NCBI RefSeq assembly: GCF_041435095.1
Contig: NZ_CP108025.1
Coordinates: 5,022,001-5,086,000 of the forward strand
DNA from: Kitasatospora sp. NBC_00315
GTDB taxonomy: Bacteria > Actinomycetota > Actinomycetes > Streptomycetales > Streptomycetaceae
Reading direction: 5' to 3'
DNA: 64,000 nucleotides
Numbering within the stretch: the stretch's first letter is position 1; each line of letters opens with the position of its first letter. This document shows, piece after piece, positions 1-8,087 of this stretch. Position numbers and translations under genes: made by a program. The notes below the pieces were generated by a model. The model did no database searches. It was not told where the DNA came from and worked only from the letters and a program-made list of their open reading frames with translations.

Positions 1-277
1 CGGGGTGGTGGCGGGGGCTGGGCGGTGACGCCCGGTCGGGCGGCACGGATCGGCCCGTCGGTCCGGAGCGCGGTCCGGTGCGCCGACCGGTGGCCCGGTG
101 GCGGCGGGACCGCGAAGGACGACGGGGTCCTGTGATTTTCCCCTCGTGGGGAAGGGCGAAACGACCAACCGACCCCGGTGGCGCTACCCTCCCCTCAGAC
201 TAGTTATCGATGGTTAACATCGCCCGGACCGGACACAATCCGGTGGGGTGGCGTCCGACCTCGTCCAGGAGGCAGTG
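1..277. other. Left-edge non-coding stretch upstream of icmB
   Basis: I can support no gene here. The first frame is open from the window edge to a TGA at 133-135, so the tail of an upstream gene is possible, but its glycine/arginine-rich translation looks like GC-driven noise. An imperfect dyad, CGATG and CATCG arms around 208-222, lies ahead of the icmB ribosome binding site and may belong to its promoter. Confidence 0.4.
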
Positions 278-685
278 ATGGGTGTGTCAGGGCCGATCCG
301 CGTGGTGGTCGCCAAGCCGGGGCTGGATGGTCACGACCGTGGCGCCAAGGTGATCGCGCGCGCGCTGCGCGACGCCGGCATGGAGGTCATCTACACGGGA
401 CTGCACCAGACGCCCGAGCAGGTGGTGGACACCGCGATCCAGGAGGACGCGGACGGCATCGGCCTGTCGATCCTCTCCGGGGCGCACATGACGCTCTGCG
501 CCCGGGTGCTGGAGCTGCTCAGGGAGCGGGACGCCGCGGACATCAAGGTCTTCTGCGGCGGGATCATCCCGGAGGCGGACATCATCGAACTCAAGGCACT
601 TGGTGTCGCGGACATCTTCACGCCGGGCACGCCCACCCGGGACGTGGTGGCCTGGGTGGAGGCGAATCTGCGCGCCGCGGTCTGA
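278..685 (+). CDS. icmB: Cobalamin-binding small subunit of an acyl-CoA mutase (IcmB-like)
   Basis: A 135-residue protein made of a single B12-binding domain. The cobalamin signature DxHxxG is visible at D17-G18-H19-D20-R21-G22, followed by the SILSGAH loop and the GGIIP turn that cradle the nucleotide tail. Stand-alone domains of this kind pair with a separate catalytic chain, as in isobutyryl-CoA mutase (IcmA/IcmB), and the sequence closely resembles the streptomycete IcmB I know. ATG 278 is preferred over the upstream in-frame GTG 248 because AGGAGG at 267-272 sits 5 bases before it. No large subunit is adjacent; the nearest in the window is the mutase chain at 45439-47028. The gene stands alone, convergent with the DUF5691 gene. 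Confidence 0.88.
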   Translation: MGVSGPIRVVVAKPGLDGHDRGAKVIARALRDAGMEVIYTGLHQTPEQVVDTAIQEDADGIGLSILSGAHMTLCARVLELLRERDAADIKVFCGGIIPEADIIELKALGVADIFTPGTPTRDVVAWVEANLRAAV

Positions 686-795
686 CGGCCGCCGCCGGGG
701 CGGCCGGACAGGTCGGGCGACCGGCCGGGTGACCGGGCGACCGGCCCGTCGGCCGGCCGCCGCCGGGTTCACCCCGGCCCGGGCGGCCCGCACCG

Positions 796-2673
796 TCAGG
801 CGTCCGGCGTGGCCGCTCCCTCGGGTGAGCGCCCCTCCGGTGCCTCGTCCCGCGGTGTCCGCACCGCCGGTGCCTCCTGCGCCGGTGCCTCCTGCCGCGC
901 CGGTGCTTCCGGGCCCGGTCCGGCGCCGTCCGGGCCGGCCTGTGTCAGTTCGGCCAGCATCGCGGCGCGGAAGCGAAGCGTCCCGGCGAGCCGGGCGAAG
1001 GTCTCCGCCCAGGCCGAGTCGGGCGCGGCGTCCGCCGCCAGCGCCTCGACGGCCGGCGCGGTCTCCGGGGCGAGGGCCCGTTCGGTCATACCGAGTACTC
1101 CACTGTGGCTCCACGGGTACGCCCCGGAGCCGGCCGCCCGCTCCAGCGCCGCCACCACGGCGGTGGACAGCGGGGGCGTCCAGGGTGTGGCGCAGGCCCC
1201 CAGGAGCTGGAACGCCTCGCCCAGTCCGTACGCCCGGATGAACGCCGCCGTCCAGGCCGCCCGCTCCGGTGCGGGCAGCACGGACAGCAGCTTGGCGGGC
1301 GCGCCCGCCGTCGGGACGGCCCGGGCGCCCGGGCCCGGCCGGGGCGCGGGCCCCAGCAGCGCCCGGGCCCAGTCGGCGTCGTGCTGCCGCACGGCGGCCC
1401 GGGCCCAGGCCTCGCGCAGGTCGTCGGCCCAACTGCTGTCACCGGCTCCGCCGTCGCCGGCGGCGTTCGCGGCGTCGCCGACCGGGAGGGCGAGCAGCCC
1501 GCCCGGCGTGAGCCCCGTGGCATCCGTCCAGGTGCGCAGCGGGGTGGCCGCGACGAGTTCGCCGAACCACCAGGCCCGCTGACCGCGACCGGTCGGCGAG
1601 GCGAGCGGTATGCCGTCCCGTTGCATCGCGGCGTCGCACTCGGTCGGCGGGGAGACCGACAGTCGCCCGCCGCTGCCGCAGAGGCGCACGGCGGCCCGGG
1701 CGCGCTCGGCCATCCGGGCGGCCAGGGCGGAGCCGGGGAGGCTGGAGAGCAGTTCGGCGGCCGTCGCCCGGACGTTCCGGCTGCGGTCCCCGAGAGCGGC
1801 CTCCAGGAACGGTTCGTCCGCCGGGGAGAGGCCGTCCTGGAGGGCGTCCAGAAAGAGCAGGCGGTCCTCCGCGCGCTCGGTCGGCCACGTGCCGCGGAGC
1901 AGGGCGAGGCCCGAGGCCGGGGCGCTGCGGCGCAGCATGGTCAGGTACGTGACGCGCTCGGCGAACAGCCCCTCGTGCCAGATCCGGTCGGCGGGGGAGC
2001 CGGCGGCGTTCGCGGCTTCGGCTTCGGCTTCGGCAGAGCCTGCCCCGGCGGGGAGCGCTGCGCCGCCGGGCGGTGTGTCGGTGAGCGGTGAGCCGCCCGT
2101 GCGGGGCGACAGGGGGGTGCCGGTCGTGGTGCGCAGCACGAAGCGCCAGTCGGGGTTCTGCTCGGCCAGCCAGCGCCCGAGCGGGCCGGTCAGGGCCACC
2201 ACGTCGCCGCGCAGCTCGCTGCGGGCCCGGGCACCGTCCAGCAGCGCCGGGACCAGCTCGGCGGGCGGGCGGTAGCCGCGGGCCCGGGCCGTGGCGAGCC
2301 ACTGCGGGAGCAGCTCGGTGAGGTTGGCGAGGGTGCCGCCGGCGCCGCCCGAACGGCTGCTCAGCAGGATCGCGAGCCGGCGCCCGGCGGCGGCGGGCAG
2401 CTCGGGGCGCGGATCGGCTCCGGCGGCGGGGCGCGGCGGGGCGGGCTCCGGGAGGGCCACGGCACCGGCCCTGCGGCGGACGGCTGCGAGCGCGGCCAGT
2501 TCGAGCAGCGCGGTGGCCGGGTCGGCGCGGTCGACCGTCGCGGCGGCGGCCAGCAGCGCGGGCGGGCCGGCCGGTGCCGGGAGCGGGCGGCGGTCGGTGC
2601 CCAGCAGGGCGGCGGTCTGGAGATCCTCCCAGGGGTCGGCCGGGGGAGTGGGCGTGCTACGGGTGGCCGTCAC
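796..2673 (-). CDS. DUF5691 family protein, MoxR/VWA module
   Basis: A 625-residue protein with no recognised catalytic motif. It opens with PWEDLQTAALLGTDRRPLP, a stretch I associate with DUF5691, a family found beside SWIM-domain and MoxR/VWA genes in actinobacteria. The body is Ala/Leu-rich helical sequence with repeat-like segments around residues 240-300 that suggest a helical-repeat scaffold, which is my inference. The C-terminal 40 residues form a low-complexity Pro/Ala/Glu tail. GTG 2673 is chosen because the domain begins directly after it. The reading frame stays open far upstream only through GC bias, overlapping the SWIM gene in another frame. It lies 134 bp downstream of the SWIM gene on the same strand, probably cotranscribed, with a hexanucleotide repeat in the gap. 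Confidence 0.75.
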   Translation of the reverse strand: MTATRSTPTPPADPWEDLQTAALLGTDRRPLPAPAGPPALLAAAATVDRADPATALLELAALAAVRRRAGAVALPEPAPPRPAAGADPRPELPAAAGRRLAILLSSRSGGAGGTLANLTELLPQWLATARARGYRPPAELVPALLDGARARSELRGDVVALTGPLGRWLAEQNPDWRFVLRTTTGTPLSPRTGGSPLTDTPPGGAALPAGAGSAEAEAEAANAAGSPADRIWHEGLFAERVTYLTMLRRSAPASGLALLRGTWPTERAEDRLLFLDALQDGLSPADEPFLEAALGDRSRNVRATAAELLSSLPGSALAARMAERARAAVRLCGSGGRLSVSPPTECDAAMQRDGIPLASPTGRGQRAWWFGELVAATPLRTWTDATGLTPGGLLALPVGDAANAAGDGGAGDSSWADDLREAWARAAVRQHDADWARALLGPAPRPGPGARAVPTAGAPAKLLSVLPAPERAAWTAAFIRAYGLGEAFQLLGACATPWTPPLSTAVVAALERAAGSGAYPWSHSGVLGMTERALAPETAPAVEALAADAAPDSAWAETFARLAGTLRFRAAMLAELTQAGPDGAGPGPEAPARQEAPAQEAPAVRTPRDEAPEGRSPEGAATPDA

Positions 2674-2722
2674 GTGCGGGCTCCTGCGGGTGTGGTCGGT
2701 CGCGGTGTCCGAAGCTCTTCTC

Positions 2723-2764
2723 GGGTGCGGGTGCGGGTGCGGGTGCGGGTGCGGGTGCGGGTGC
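2723..2764. repeat. Seven tandem copies of GGGTGC
   Basis: Seven uninterrupted copies of the hexamer GGGTGC fill part of the 134-bp gap between the SWIM gene stop and the DUF5691 start. In the minus-strand transcript the unit reads GCACCC. A 6-bp unit could change copy number by slippage without touching a coding frame, altering spacing or structure ahead of DUF5691. Confidence 0.85.
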
Positions 2765-2807
2765 GAGTCGGGCTGCGGGCTGCGGGCTGCGGGCCCGGGC
2801 GGCCCGG

Positions 2808-4151
2808 CTAGCCGGTGAGGCCGGTCGGGCGGCCCTGCTCGTCCCAGACGGTGACCGGCGTGAAGCCGCGATGGCCGCACTCGCCGAAGAGCGTGACCGG
2901 ACGGCCGCCCGAGACGGCGGCCAGCCGCCAGAGCGCCGTCTCGGGGGTGGTGGCACGGCGGGCCGGCAGGGCGTGCCGTCCGTCCGTCAGGTGCCAGCCG
3001 TCGACGTCGTGGACGGGGACGACGCCGCTCAGCACGGTGGGCCAGGATTCGAGCCAGGGGTCGTCCGCGACCGCCGAGCCGTACTCGGCCATCGCCTCGC
3101 CCGGGGTGAGTCCGGCCGGCGCCCCGGGGACGCCGGCCGGCTCCGGGGCGCCGTAGCGGGCGCCGAGGGCGGCGCGCAGCGGGCGGGCGCCCGGGTGGAA
3201 GGCGAGTTCGGCCTCCAGCAGGTGGCCGGTGGGCAGCGCGAGCTCCGGGGCCCGCCCCGGGCGGCCGAAGGCGAGCAGCAGGGCCGCGCGGCCGGTCTTG
3301 GCGCCGCGCAGCCAGATCCGGCGGGTGGTCAGCCGCTCGTCCCCGCCGCCCTCCGGCGCGGCCGTGCGTGTGCCGAGCACCTGCCAGCGGTCGCGTACGG
3401 TCGGACCGCTCAGCAGGTCGGCGGTGTCGGTGGTGAAGCCGACCCGGGCCCGGACGGTGGCGCCGAGCGGCGCGGGGAGGTCGTCGACCCGGCCGTAGGC
3501 GGTGGCGAGCAGGTTCAACAGGGCGTACTCCTCCAGTAGGTCCGACTGCGGGGCCCGGCTCAGTTCGCGGACCCCGGTGGCGAGGCCCGGCGCCTGGGCG
3601 TCGACCATCCGGGCGGCGACCTCCTCCCAGGGATCGGGCGTGCTGCTCGCGTCCGCCAGGCCGTGCCTGATCCGGTCGGTGAGGCGCAGCCGAAGCTCCT
3701 GCGCGCCGGCCGCGACCCGGGCGGCCCGCTTCTCGGCCCGGCGGCGCGCCGCGGCCGGATCGGCGGCCGCCGACTGCGCCTTGGCGGCCCGTTGCCCGGC
3801 GGCCTGCTCCGCGCGCTCCTGCCGCTCCGTCAGCCAGGCGGCCGCCCACTCGGCGGGCTCGGTGGCGGCCGGCACCGCCTCCGGGCTGCCGCTCCAGAGC
3901 AGCAGCAGGCCGAGGGCGTGCTTGCAGGGGAACTTGCGGCTCGGGCAGCTGCACCTGTAGGCGGGCGTCGCCAGCTCGACGACCGTCCGGTACGGCGTGC
4001 TCCCGCTGCCCCGGCACTCCCCCCAGAGCGCGCCGCCGCCCGTGCCCGTCCCCGACCAGGGCGCGGGTGCGGACAGCTTTCCGGCGGCCTTGCGCGAGGG
4101 GGCGTCAGGCGCCAGGGACAGGACGTGTTCGGTGCTCCAGCGTTCCTCCAT
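2808..4151 (-). CDS. SWIM zinc finger protein
   Basis: A 447-residue protein whose N-terminal SWIM finger reads C67-x-C69-x6-C76-x-H78, the CxCxnCxH zinc ligand pattern of a family that binds DNA or proteins. Residues 1-20 (EERWSTEHVLSLAPDAPS) resemble the usual start of this family. The middle third holds an Arg/Ala-rich helical stretch, probably coiled; the C-terminal half has no motif I recognise. ATG 4151 is chosen over an in-frame TTG at 4181 because the family N-terminus begins there and a TAGCGT -10-like hexamer lies 7 bases upstream, suggesting a leaderless transcript. It is divergent from the MoxR gene and upstream of DUF5691, so it probably works with them. Its molecular role is unknown. 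Confidence 0.8.
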   Translation of the reverse strand: MEERWSTEHVLSLAPDAPSRKAAGKLSAPAPWSGTGTGGGALWGECRGSGSTPYRTVVELATPAYRCSCPSRKFPCKHALGLLLLWSGSPEAVPAATEPAEWAAAWLTERQERAEQAAGQRAAKAQSAAADPAAARRRAEKRAARVAAGAQELRLRLTDRIRHGLADASSTPDPWEEVAARMVDAQAPGLATGVRELSRAPQSDLLEEYALLNLLATAYGRVDDLPAPLGATVRARVGFTTDTADLLSGPTVRDRWQVLGTRTAAPEGGGDERLTTRRIWLRGAKTGRAALLLAFGRPGRAPELALPTGHLLEAELAFHPGARPLRAALGARYGAPEPAGVPGAPAGLTPGEAMAEYGSAVADDPWLESWPTVLSGVVPVHDVDGWHLTDGRHALPARRATTPETALWRLAAVSGGRPVTLFGECGHRGFTPVTVWDEQGRPTGLTG

Positions 4152-4173
4152 GCCCACGACGCTAGGGGGAGGG

Positions 4174-4231
4174 ACTGACAACCCGCGCCGTCGAACTGAT
4201 CGCGGGTCAGGGGCCGGGTCCGGTTGTCAGT
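4174..4231. promoter_or_regulatory. Inverted repeat in divergent SWIM/MoxR promoter region
   Basis: Two perfect 10-bp arms, ACTGACAACC at 4174-4183 and GGTTGTCAGT at 4222-4231, face each other across 38 bp between the divergent SWIM and MoxR genes. Each arm reads GGTTGTCAGT toward its own gene. The symmetry suggests shared control of the two transcription units. Spacing to the TAGCGT element ahead of the SWIM gene is too short for an ordinary -35. Confidence 0.5.
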
Positions 4232-4373
4232 GCCGGGGTGCATGGTTGTTCGAGCAGGCCGGACGGGGCCCTCCCGCCGGTCGGACGACATCTGCGCCGA
4301 TGCTCCCATCGATCACCCCACGCCCAGGACCCCTGCCACAGGTGTGTCCGGCGGCCGACCAGAAGGAGCCCTC

Positions 4374-5510
4374 ATGACGACAGCGACGACCGCGGCGACG
4401 GCGGCGACCACGGCCACCGCCGAGGTGCTGCGGGAGCACGCGGAGGACGCGTTCGCCGCCGAGCTGGCCGCGCTCGCCGCGCAGGACGACCGCCCGCGCC
4501 CGGAGCGCTGGCGGCTCTCGCCCTGGGCCGTGGCCACCTACCTGCTGGGCGGCGAGCTGCCCGACGGCACCGTGATCACGCCCAAGTACGTCGGCCCGCG
4601 CCGGATCGTCGAGGTCGCCGTCACCACGCTCGCCACCGACCGCGCGCTGCTGCTGCTCGGTGTGCCGGGGACGGCCAAGACCTGGGTCTCCGAGCACCTG
4701 GCCGCCGCCGTCAGCGGCGATTCCACCCTGCTCGTCCAGGGCACCGCCGGTACGCCCGAGGAGGCCGTCCGGTACGGCTGGAACTACGCCCAGCTGCTCG
4801 CCCACGGCCCCAGCCGGGACGCCCTGGTGCCCTCGCCGGTGATGCGGGCGATGGCGGACGGCAAGATCGCCCGGGTCGAGGAGCTGACCCGGATCCCGGC
4901 GGACGTCCAGGACGGCCTGATCACCATCCTCTCGGAGAAGACCCTGCCGGTGCCGGAGCTCGGCGGCGAGACGCAGGCCGTTCGGGGCTTCAACCTGATC
5001 GCCACCGCCAACGACCGCGACCGGGGGGTGAACGAGCTCTCCAGCGCGCTGCGCAGGCGGTTCAACACCGTCGTCCTGCCGCTGCCCGCGTCGCTGGAGG
5101 AGGAGGTCGACATCGTCACCCGCCGGGTCGGCCAGCTCGGCCGCTCGCTGGATCTGCCCGAGCTGCCGGGCGGCGCCGAGGAGATCCGCCGGGTCGTCAC
5201 CGTCTTCCGCGAGCTGCGGGACGGGATCACCACCGACGGCCGGACGAAGGTCAAGACGCCGAGCAGCACCCTCTCCACCGCCGAGGCGATCTCGGTGGTG
5301 ACCAACGGCCTGGCGCTGGCCGCGCACTTCGGGGACGGCGTGCTCCGGGCCGGCGACGTCACCACCGGCGTCCTCGGCGCGGTGCTGCGGGATCCGGTCG
5401 CCGACCGGGTGGTCTGGCGCGAGTACCTGGAGAGCGTGGTCCGCGAGCGCGACGGCTGGAAGGACTTCTACCGCGCCGCCCGGGAGAGCGCCGGCGAACC
5501 CGGCCGCTGA
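4374..5510 (+). CDS. MoxR-type AAA+ ATPase
   Basis: A 378-residue AAA+ ATPase. The Walker A loop is G96-V-P-G-T-A-K-T; the sensor region reads NLIATANDRDRG, and an arginine finger candidate follows in SSALRRRFN. The acidic region KIARVEELTRIP occupies the Walker B position and is less canonical than the usual LLLDEINR. MoxR ATPases act as chaperones that insert cofactors or remodel partners, usually with a VWA protein; here the VWA gene is two genes downstream. ATG 4374 is supported by GAAGGAG at 4362-4368. An Ala/Thr-rich N-terminal tail of about 20 residues precedes the domain. It probably forms an operon with DUF5682 and VWA, 40 bp from the former. Confidence 0.88.
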   Translation: MTTATTAATAATTATAEVLREHAEDAFAAELAALAAQDDRPRPERWRLSPWAVATYLLGGELPDGTVITPKYVGPRRIVEVAVTTLATDRALLLLGVPGTAKTWVSEHLAAAVSGDSTLLVQGTAGTPEEAVRYGWNYAQLLAHGPSRDALVPSPVMRAMADGKIARVEELTRIPADVQDGLITILSEKTLPVPELGGETQAVRGFNLIATANDRDRGVNELSSALRRRFNTVVLPLPASLEEEVDIVTRRVGQLGRSLDLPELPGGAEEIRRVVTVFRELRDGITTDGRTKVKTPSSTLSTAEAISVVTNGLALAAHFGDGVLRAGDVTTGVLGAVLRDPVADRVVWREYLESVVRERDGWKDFYRAARESAGEPGR

Positions 5511-5550
5511 GACCGACCGGACCGACCGATTTCGAGGAGCGGAGGGCGCG

Positions 5551-7938
5551 ATGAGCGCAGAGGTGACACTGCTCGGCGTACGCCACCACGGCCCGGGCTC
5601 GGCCCGGGCGGTGGGCGCCGCGCTGGAGCGACTGCGGCCGGACGTGGTGCTGATCGAGGGGCCGCCGGAGGCCGATCCGATCGTCGGGCTGGCCGGTGAC
5701 AAGGAGATGGTGCCGCCGGTCGCCCTGCTCGCACACGCCGTCGACGACCCCGCCAGGGCCGCGTTCTGGCCCTTCGCGGCCTTCTCCCCGGAGTGGGTCG
5801 CGATCCGGTACGGGCTCGACGCCGAGGTGCCCGTCCGGTTCATCGACCTGCCGGCCGCGTACACCCTGGCGGCCGACCGGCCCGACCCGGACGGGGGAGT
5901 GCCGGGGGGCACTTCTCCGTCCGACGGGGCCGAGGCGCAGGGGGCGGCCGCCGCGGTGGCGCTGGACCCGATCGGCGCGCTCGCCGAGGCCGCCGGCCAC
6001 GACGACGCCGAACGCTGGTGGGAGGACGTCGTCGAGCACCGGGCCCCCGGCGCGGACGCGCCGGCGCCGTTCGAGGCGCTGGCCGAGGCGATGGGGGCAC
6101 TGCGCGAGGGCGGCGCGGGCGCCGGCCGGCGGGACGACCTGCGCGAGGCGTACATGCGCGGGCAGATCCGCGCCGCCCGCCGGGCCGGACACCGGCGGAT
6201 CGCGGTGGTCTGCGGCGCCTGGCACGTCCCGGCGCTGGCGCAGATGCCGACCGTCGCCCACGACCGGGCGCTGCTCGCCACCCTGCCGAAGAAGGTCCGC
6301 ACCGAGATCACCTGGGTGCCCTGGACGCATCGCAGGCTCTCCCAGCACACCGGCTACGGCGCCGGCATCGCCTCGCCCGGCTGGTACCACCACCTGTTCG
6401 CCGCCGAGGGCGATCCGCTGGCCCGGTGGATGACGAGGGCCGCCGGGCTGCTCCGCGAGGAGGACCACCCGGTCTCGTCCGCGCACGTCATCGAGGCCGT
6501 CCGGCTGGCGCGCACGCTGGCCGTGATGCGCGGCCGGCCGCTGGCCGGGCTGACCGAGACGCTCGACGCCGTCCGGTCGGTGATGTGCGACGGCTCGGAC
6601 GTCCCGTTGGCCCTGGTGCACGACCGGCTGGTGATCGGCGACGCGCTCGGCGAGGTGCCCGAGGCGGCGCCGGCCGTTCCGCTCCAGCGCGATCTGGCCC
6701 GCCTCCAGCGCTCGTTGCGGCTCACACCCGATCCGCAGGACCGCGAGAGGGACCTCGACCTGCGCAAGGAGAACGACGTCGCCCGCTCCCGGCTGCTGCA
6801 CCGGCTGCGGCTGCTGGGTATCGACTGGGGCACCCCGAGCCGGTCCGCCGTCAACTCCACCGGCACCTTCCGGGAGAGCTGGCGGCTGCGGTGGGAGCCG
6901 GAGTTCGCCGTCCGGGTGGTCGAGGCGGCCCAGTGGGGCACCACGGTCGAGGCCGCGGCGACCGGCCGGGCCGTCGAGCGTGCGGCCCGGGCCGTCGAGC
7001 TGGGCGAGCTGACCGCGCTGGTCGAGCAGTGCCTGCTCGCGGGCCTGCGGGACGCGCTGCCCGCCGTGATGCGGGTGCTCGCCGACCGGGCCGCCCTGGA
7101 CACCGACGTCGCCCAACTGGCCGGGTCGCTGCCCGCGTTGGTGCGAGCCCTGCGGTACGGGGACGTGCGCGGCACCGACAGCGCCGCACTGGAGGGGGTG
7201 GCGCGAGGCCTCGCCGAGCGGATCTGCGTCGGCCTGCCACCCGCCTGCACCGGGCTGGACACCGAGGGCGCGGCCGCGATGCGCCGGAGCGTCGACGAGG
7301 TGCACGCCGTGATCGGCCTGCTGGAGGACGCGCCCGGCGAGGACGGCTCCGACGCCCTCGCCGACCGCTGGGCCGCCACCCTGCGGTCGCTCGCCCTCCG
7401 CGAGCCGTCCGGCGGGCCGGCCACCGGTGTGCCGGGCCTGCTGCGCGGCCGGGCCGTCCGACTGCTGCTGGACGACGGCCGGATGGACGCGGCCGAGACC
7501 GCCCGCAGGATGGGACTCGTCCTGTCGACGGCCAACGCCCCGGCGGACGCGGCGGGTTGGGTCGAGGGCCTGCTGTCCGGCGGCGGCGCGCTGCTGCTGC
7601 ACGACCCGCTACTGCTCGGCCTGCTCGACGGATGGCTGGCGGGGGTGTCCGACGAGGCCTTCACCGACGTGCTGCCGCTGCTGCGGCGCACGTTCTCGGG
7701 CCTGGAGGCGGGGGTGCGCCGGACGGTCGGCGAACGCGTCGCGGCCGGTCCGCTCGGCGCTCCGGCGCCGGCGCCGACCGGTCCGGCCACCGCCCTGGAC
7801 CAGGACCGGGCGGACGCCGCGCTGCCGGCCGTGGCGCTGCTGCTGGGGCTGCCGGGGACGGCGCCGGCGCACCGCCCCTACCGCGTCGTCGGCCCGCTCC
7901 GCCACATCCCCCGCCAGGCCGACCGCCGCGGCGCCTGA
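5551..7938 (+). CDS. DUF5682 family protein (TraB/ChaN-like N-terminal motifs)
   Basis: A 795-residue cytosolic protein. It opens with LLGVRHHGPGSARAV at residues 7-21, followed by PDVVLIEGP with E36, and a second histidine motif GAWH at 222-225. This G-x-x-H/E pattern recalls the EreA/ChaN/TraB/TIKI group of putative metal-dependent hydrolases; the link is my inference, while assignment to DUF5682 rests on the characteristic N-terminus. The C-terminal two thirds is Leu/Ala-rich and probably helical, with no motif I know. The gene starts 40 bp after the MoxR gene, with GGAG about 12 bases before the ATG, and 149 bp before the VWA gene. The three are probably cotranscribed. DUF5682 genes are typically neighbours of MoxR, VWA and SWIM genes; no function has been shown that I know of. 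Confidence 0.78.
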   Translation: MSAEVTLLGVRHHGPGSARAVGAALERLRPDVVLIEGPPEADPIVGLAGDKEMVPPVALLAHAVDDPARAAFWPFAAFSPEWVAIRYGLDAEVPVRFIDLPAAYTLAADRPDPDGGVPGGTSPSDGAEAQGAAAAVALDPIGALAEAAGHDDAERWWEDVVEHRAPGADAPAPFEALAEAMGALREGGAGAGRRDDLREAYMRGQIRAARRAGHRRIAVVCGAWHVPALAQMPTVAHDRALLATLPKKVRTEITWVPWTHRRLSQHTGYGAGIASPGWYHHLFAAEGDPLARWMTRAAGLLREEDHPVSSAHVIEAVRLARTLAVMRGRPLAGLTETLDAVRSVMCDGSDVPLALVHDRLVIGDALGEVPEAAPAVPLQRDLARLQRSLRLTPDPQDRERDLDLRKENDVARSRLLHRLRLLGIDWGTPSRSAVNSTGTFRESWRLRWEPEFAVRVVEAAQWGTTVEAAATGRAVERAARAVELGELTALVEQCLLAGLRDALPAVMRVLADRAALDTDVAQLAGSLPALVRALRYGDVRGTDSAALEGVARGLAERICVGLPPACTGLDTEGAAAMRRSVDEVHAVIGLLEDAPGEDGSDALADRWAATLRSLALREPSGGPATGVPGLLRGRAVRLLLDDGRMDAAETARRMGLVLSTANAPADAAGWVEGLLSGGGALLLHDPLLLGLLDGWLAGVSDEAFTDVLPLLRRTFSGLEAGVRRTVGERVAAGPLGAPAPAPTGPATALDQDRADAALPAVALLLGLPGTAPAHRPYRVVGPLRHIPRQADRRGA

Positions 7939-7999
7939 CGCCCCGGCCGTCTCCGTCCCGACCCCGCCACGTCCGGCCGCAGGTCCCCGCCGGCCGTCA

Positions 8000-8062
8000 C
8001 CCGATCCGCGTCACCCGCCGCCCGATCCGCGTCACCGGCCACCCGATCCGCGTCACCGGCCA
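8000..8062. repeat. Three 21-bp tandem repeats upstream of the VWA gene
   Basis: Three head-to-tail 21-bp units starting CCCGATCCGCGTCACC lie at 8000-8020, 8021-8041 and 8042-8062; the first differs from the others near its end. They occupy the gap between DUF5682 and VWA and stop about 12 bases before the VWA ribosome binding site. They could be repeated binding sites or simple replication slippage. Confidence 0.8.
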
Positions 8063-8087
8063 CCCGACAGCACCGAAGGAGCGCCCG

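Noticed and set aside
1..135. Possible tail of an upstream plus-strand gene ending at TGA 133-135
   Set aside because: The predicted peptide is Gly/Arg-rich with no motif; openness is explained by GC content and the start is outside the window.
2723..2764. Could the GGGTGC run, or the repeats at 8000-8062 and 51013-51103, be CRISPR arrays?
   Set aside because: Units are contiguous, 6-21 bp, with no unique spacers and no cas genes nearby.
796..4017. A single minus-strand frame open for over 1000 codons across DUF5691 and SWIM genes
   Set aside because: Its upstream half runs in a different frame over the SWIM gene, which has zinc ligands and the right codon pattern; the translation there is Arg/Gly-rich noise. 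The real DUF5691 gene begins at GTG 2673.
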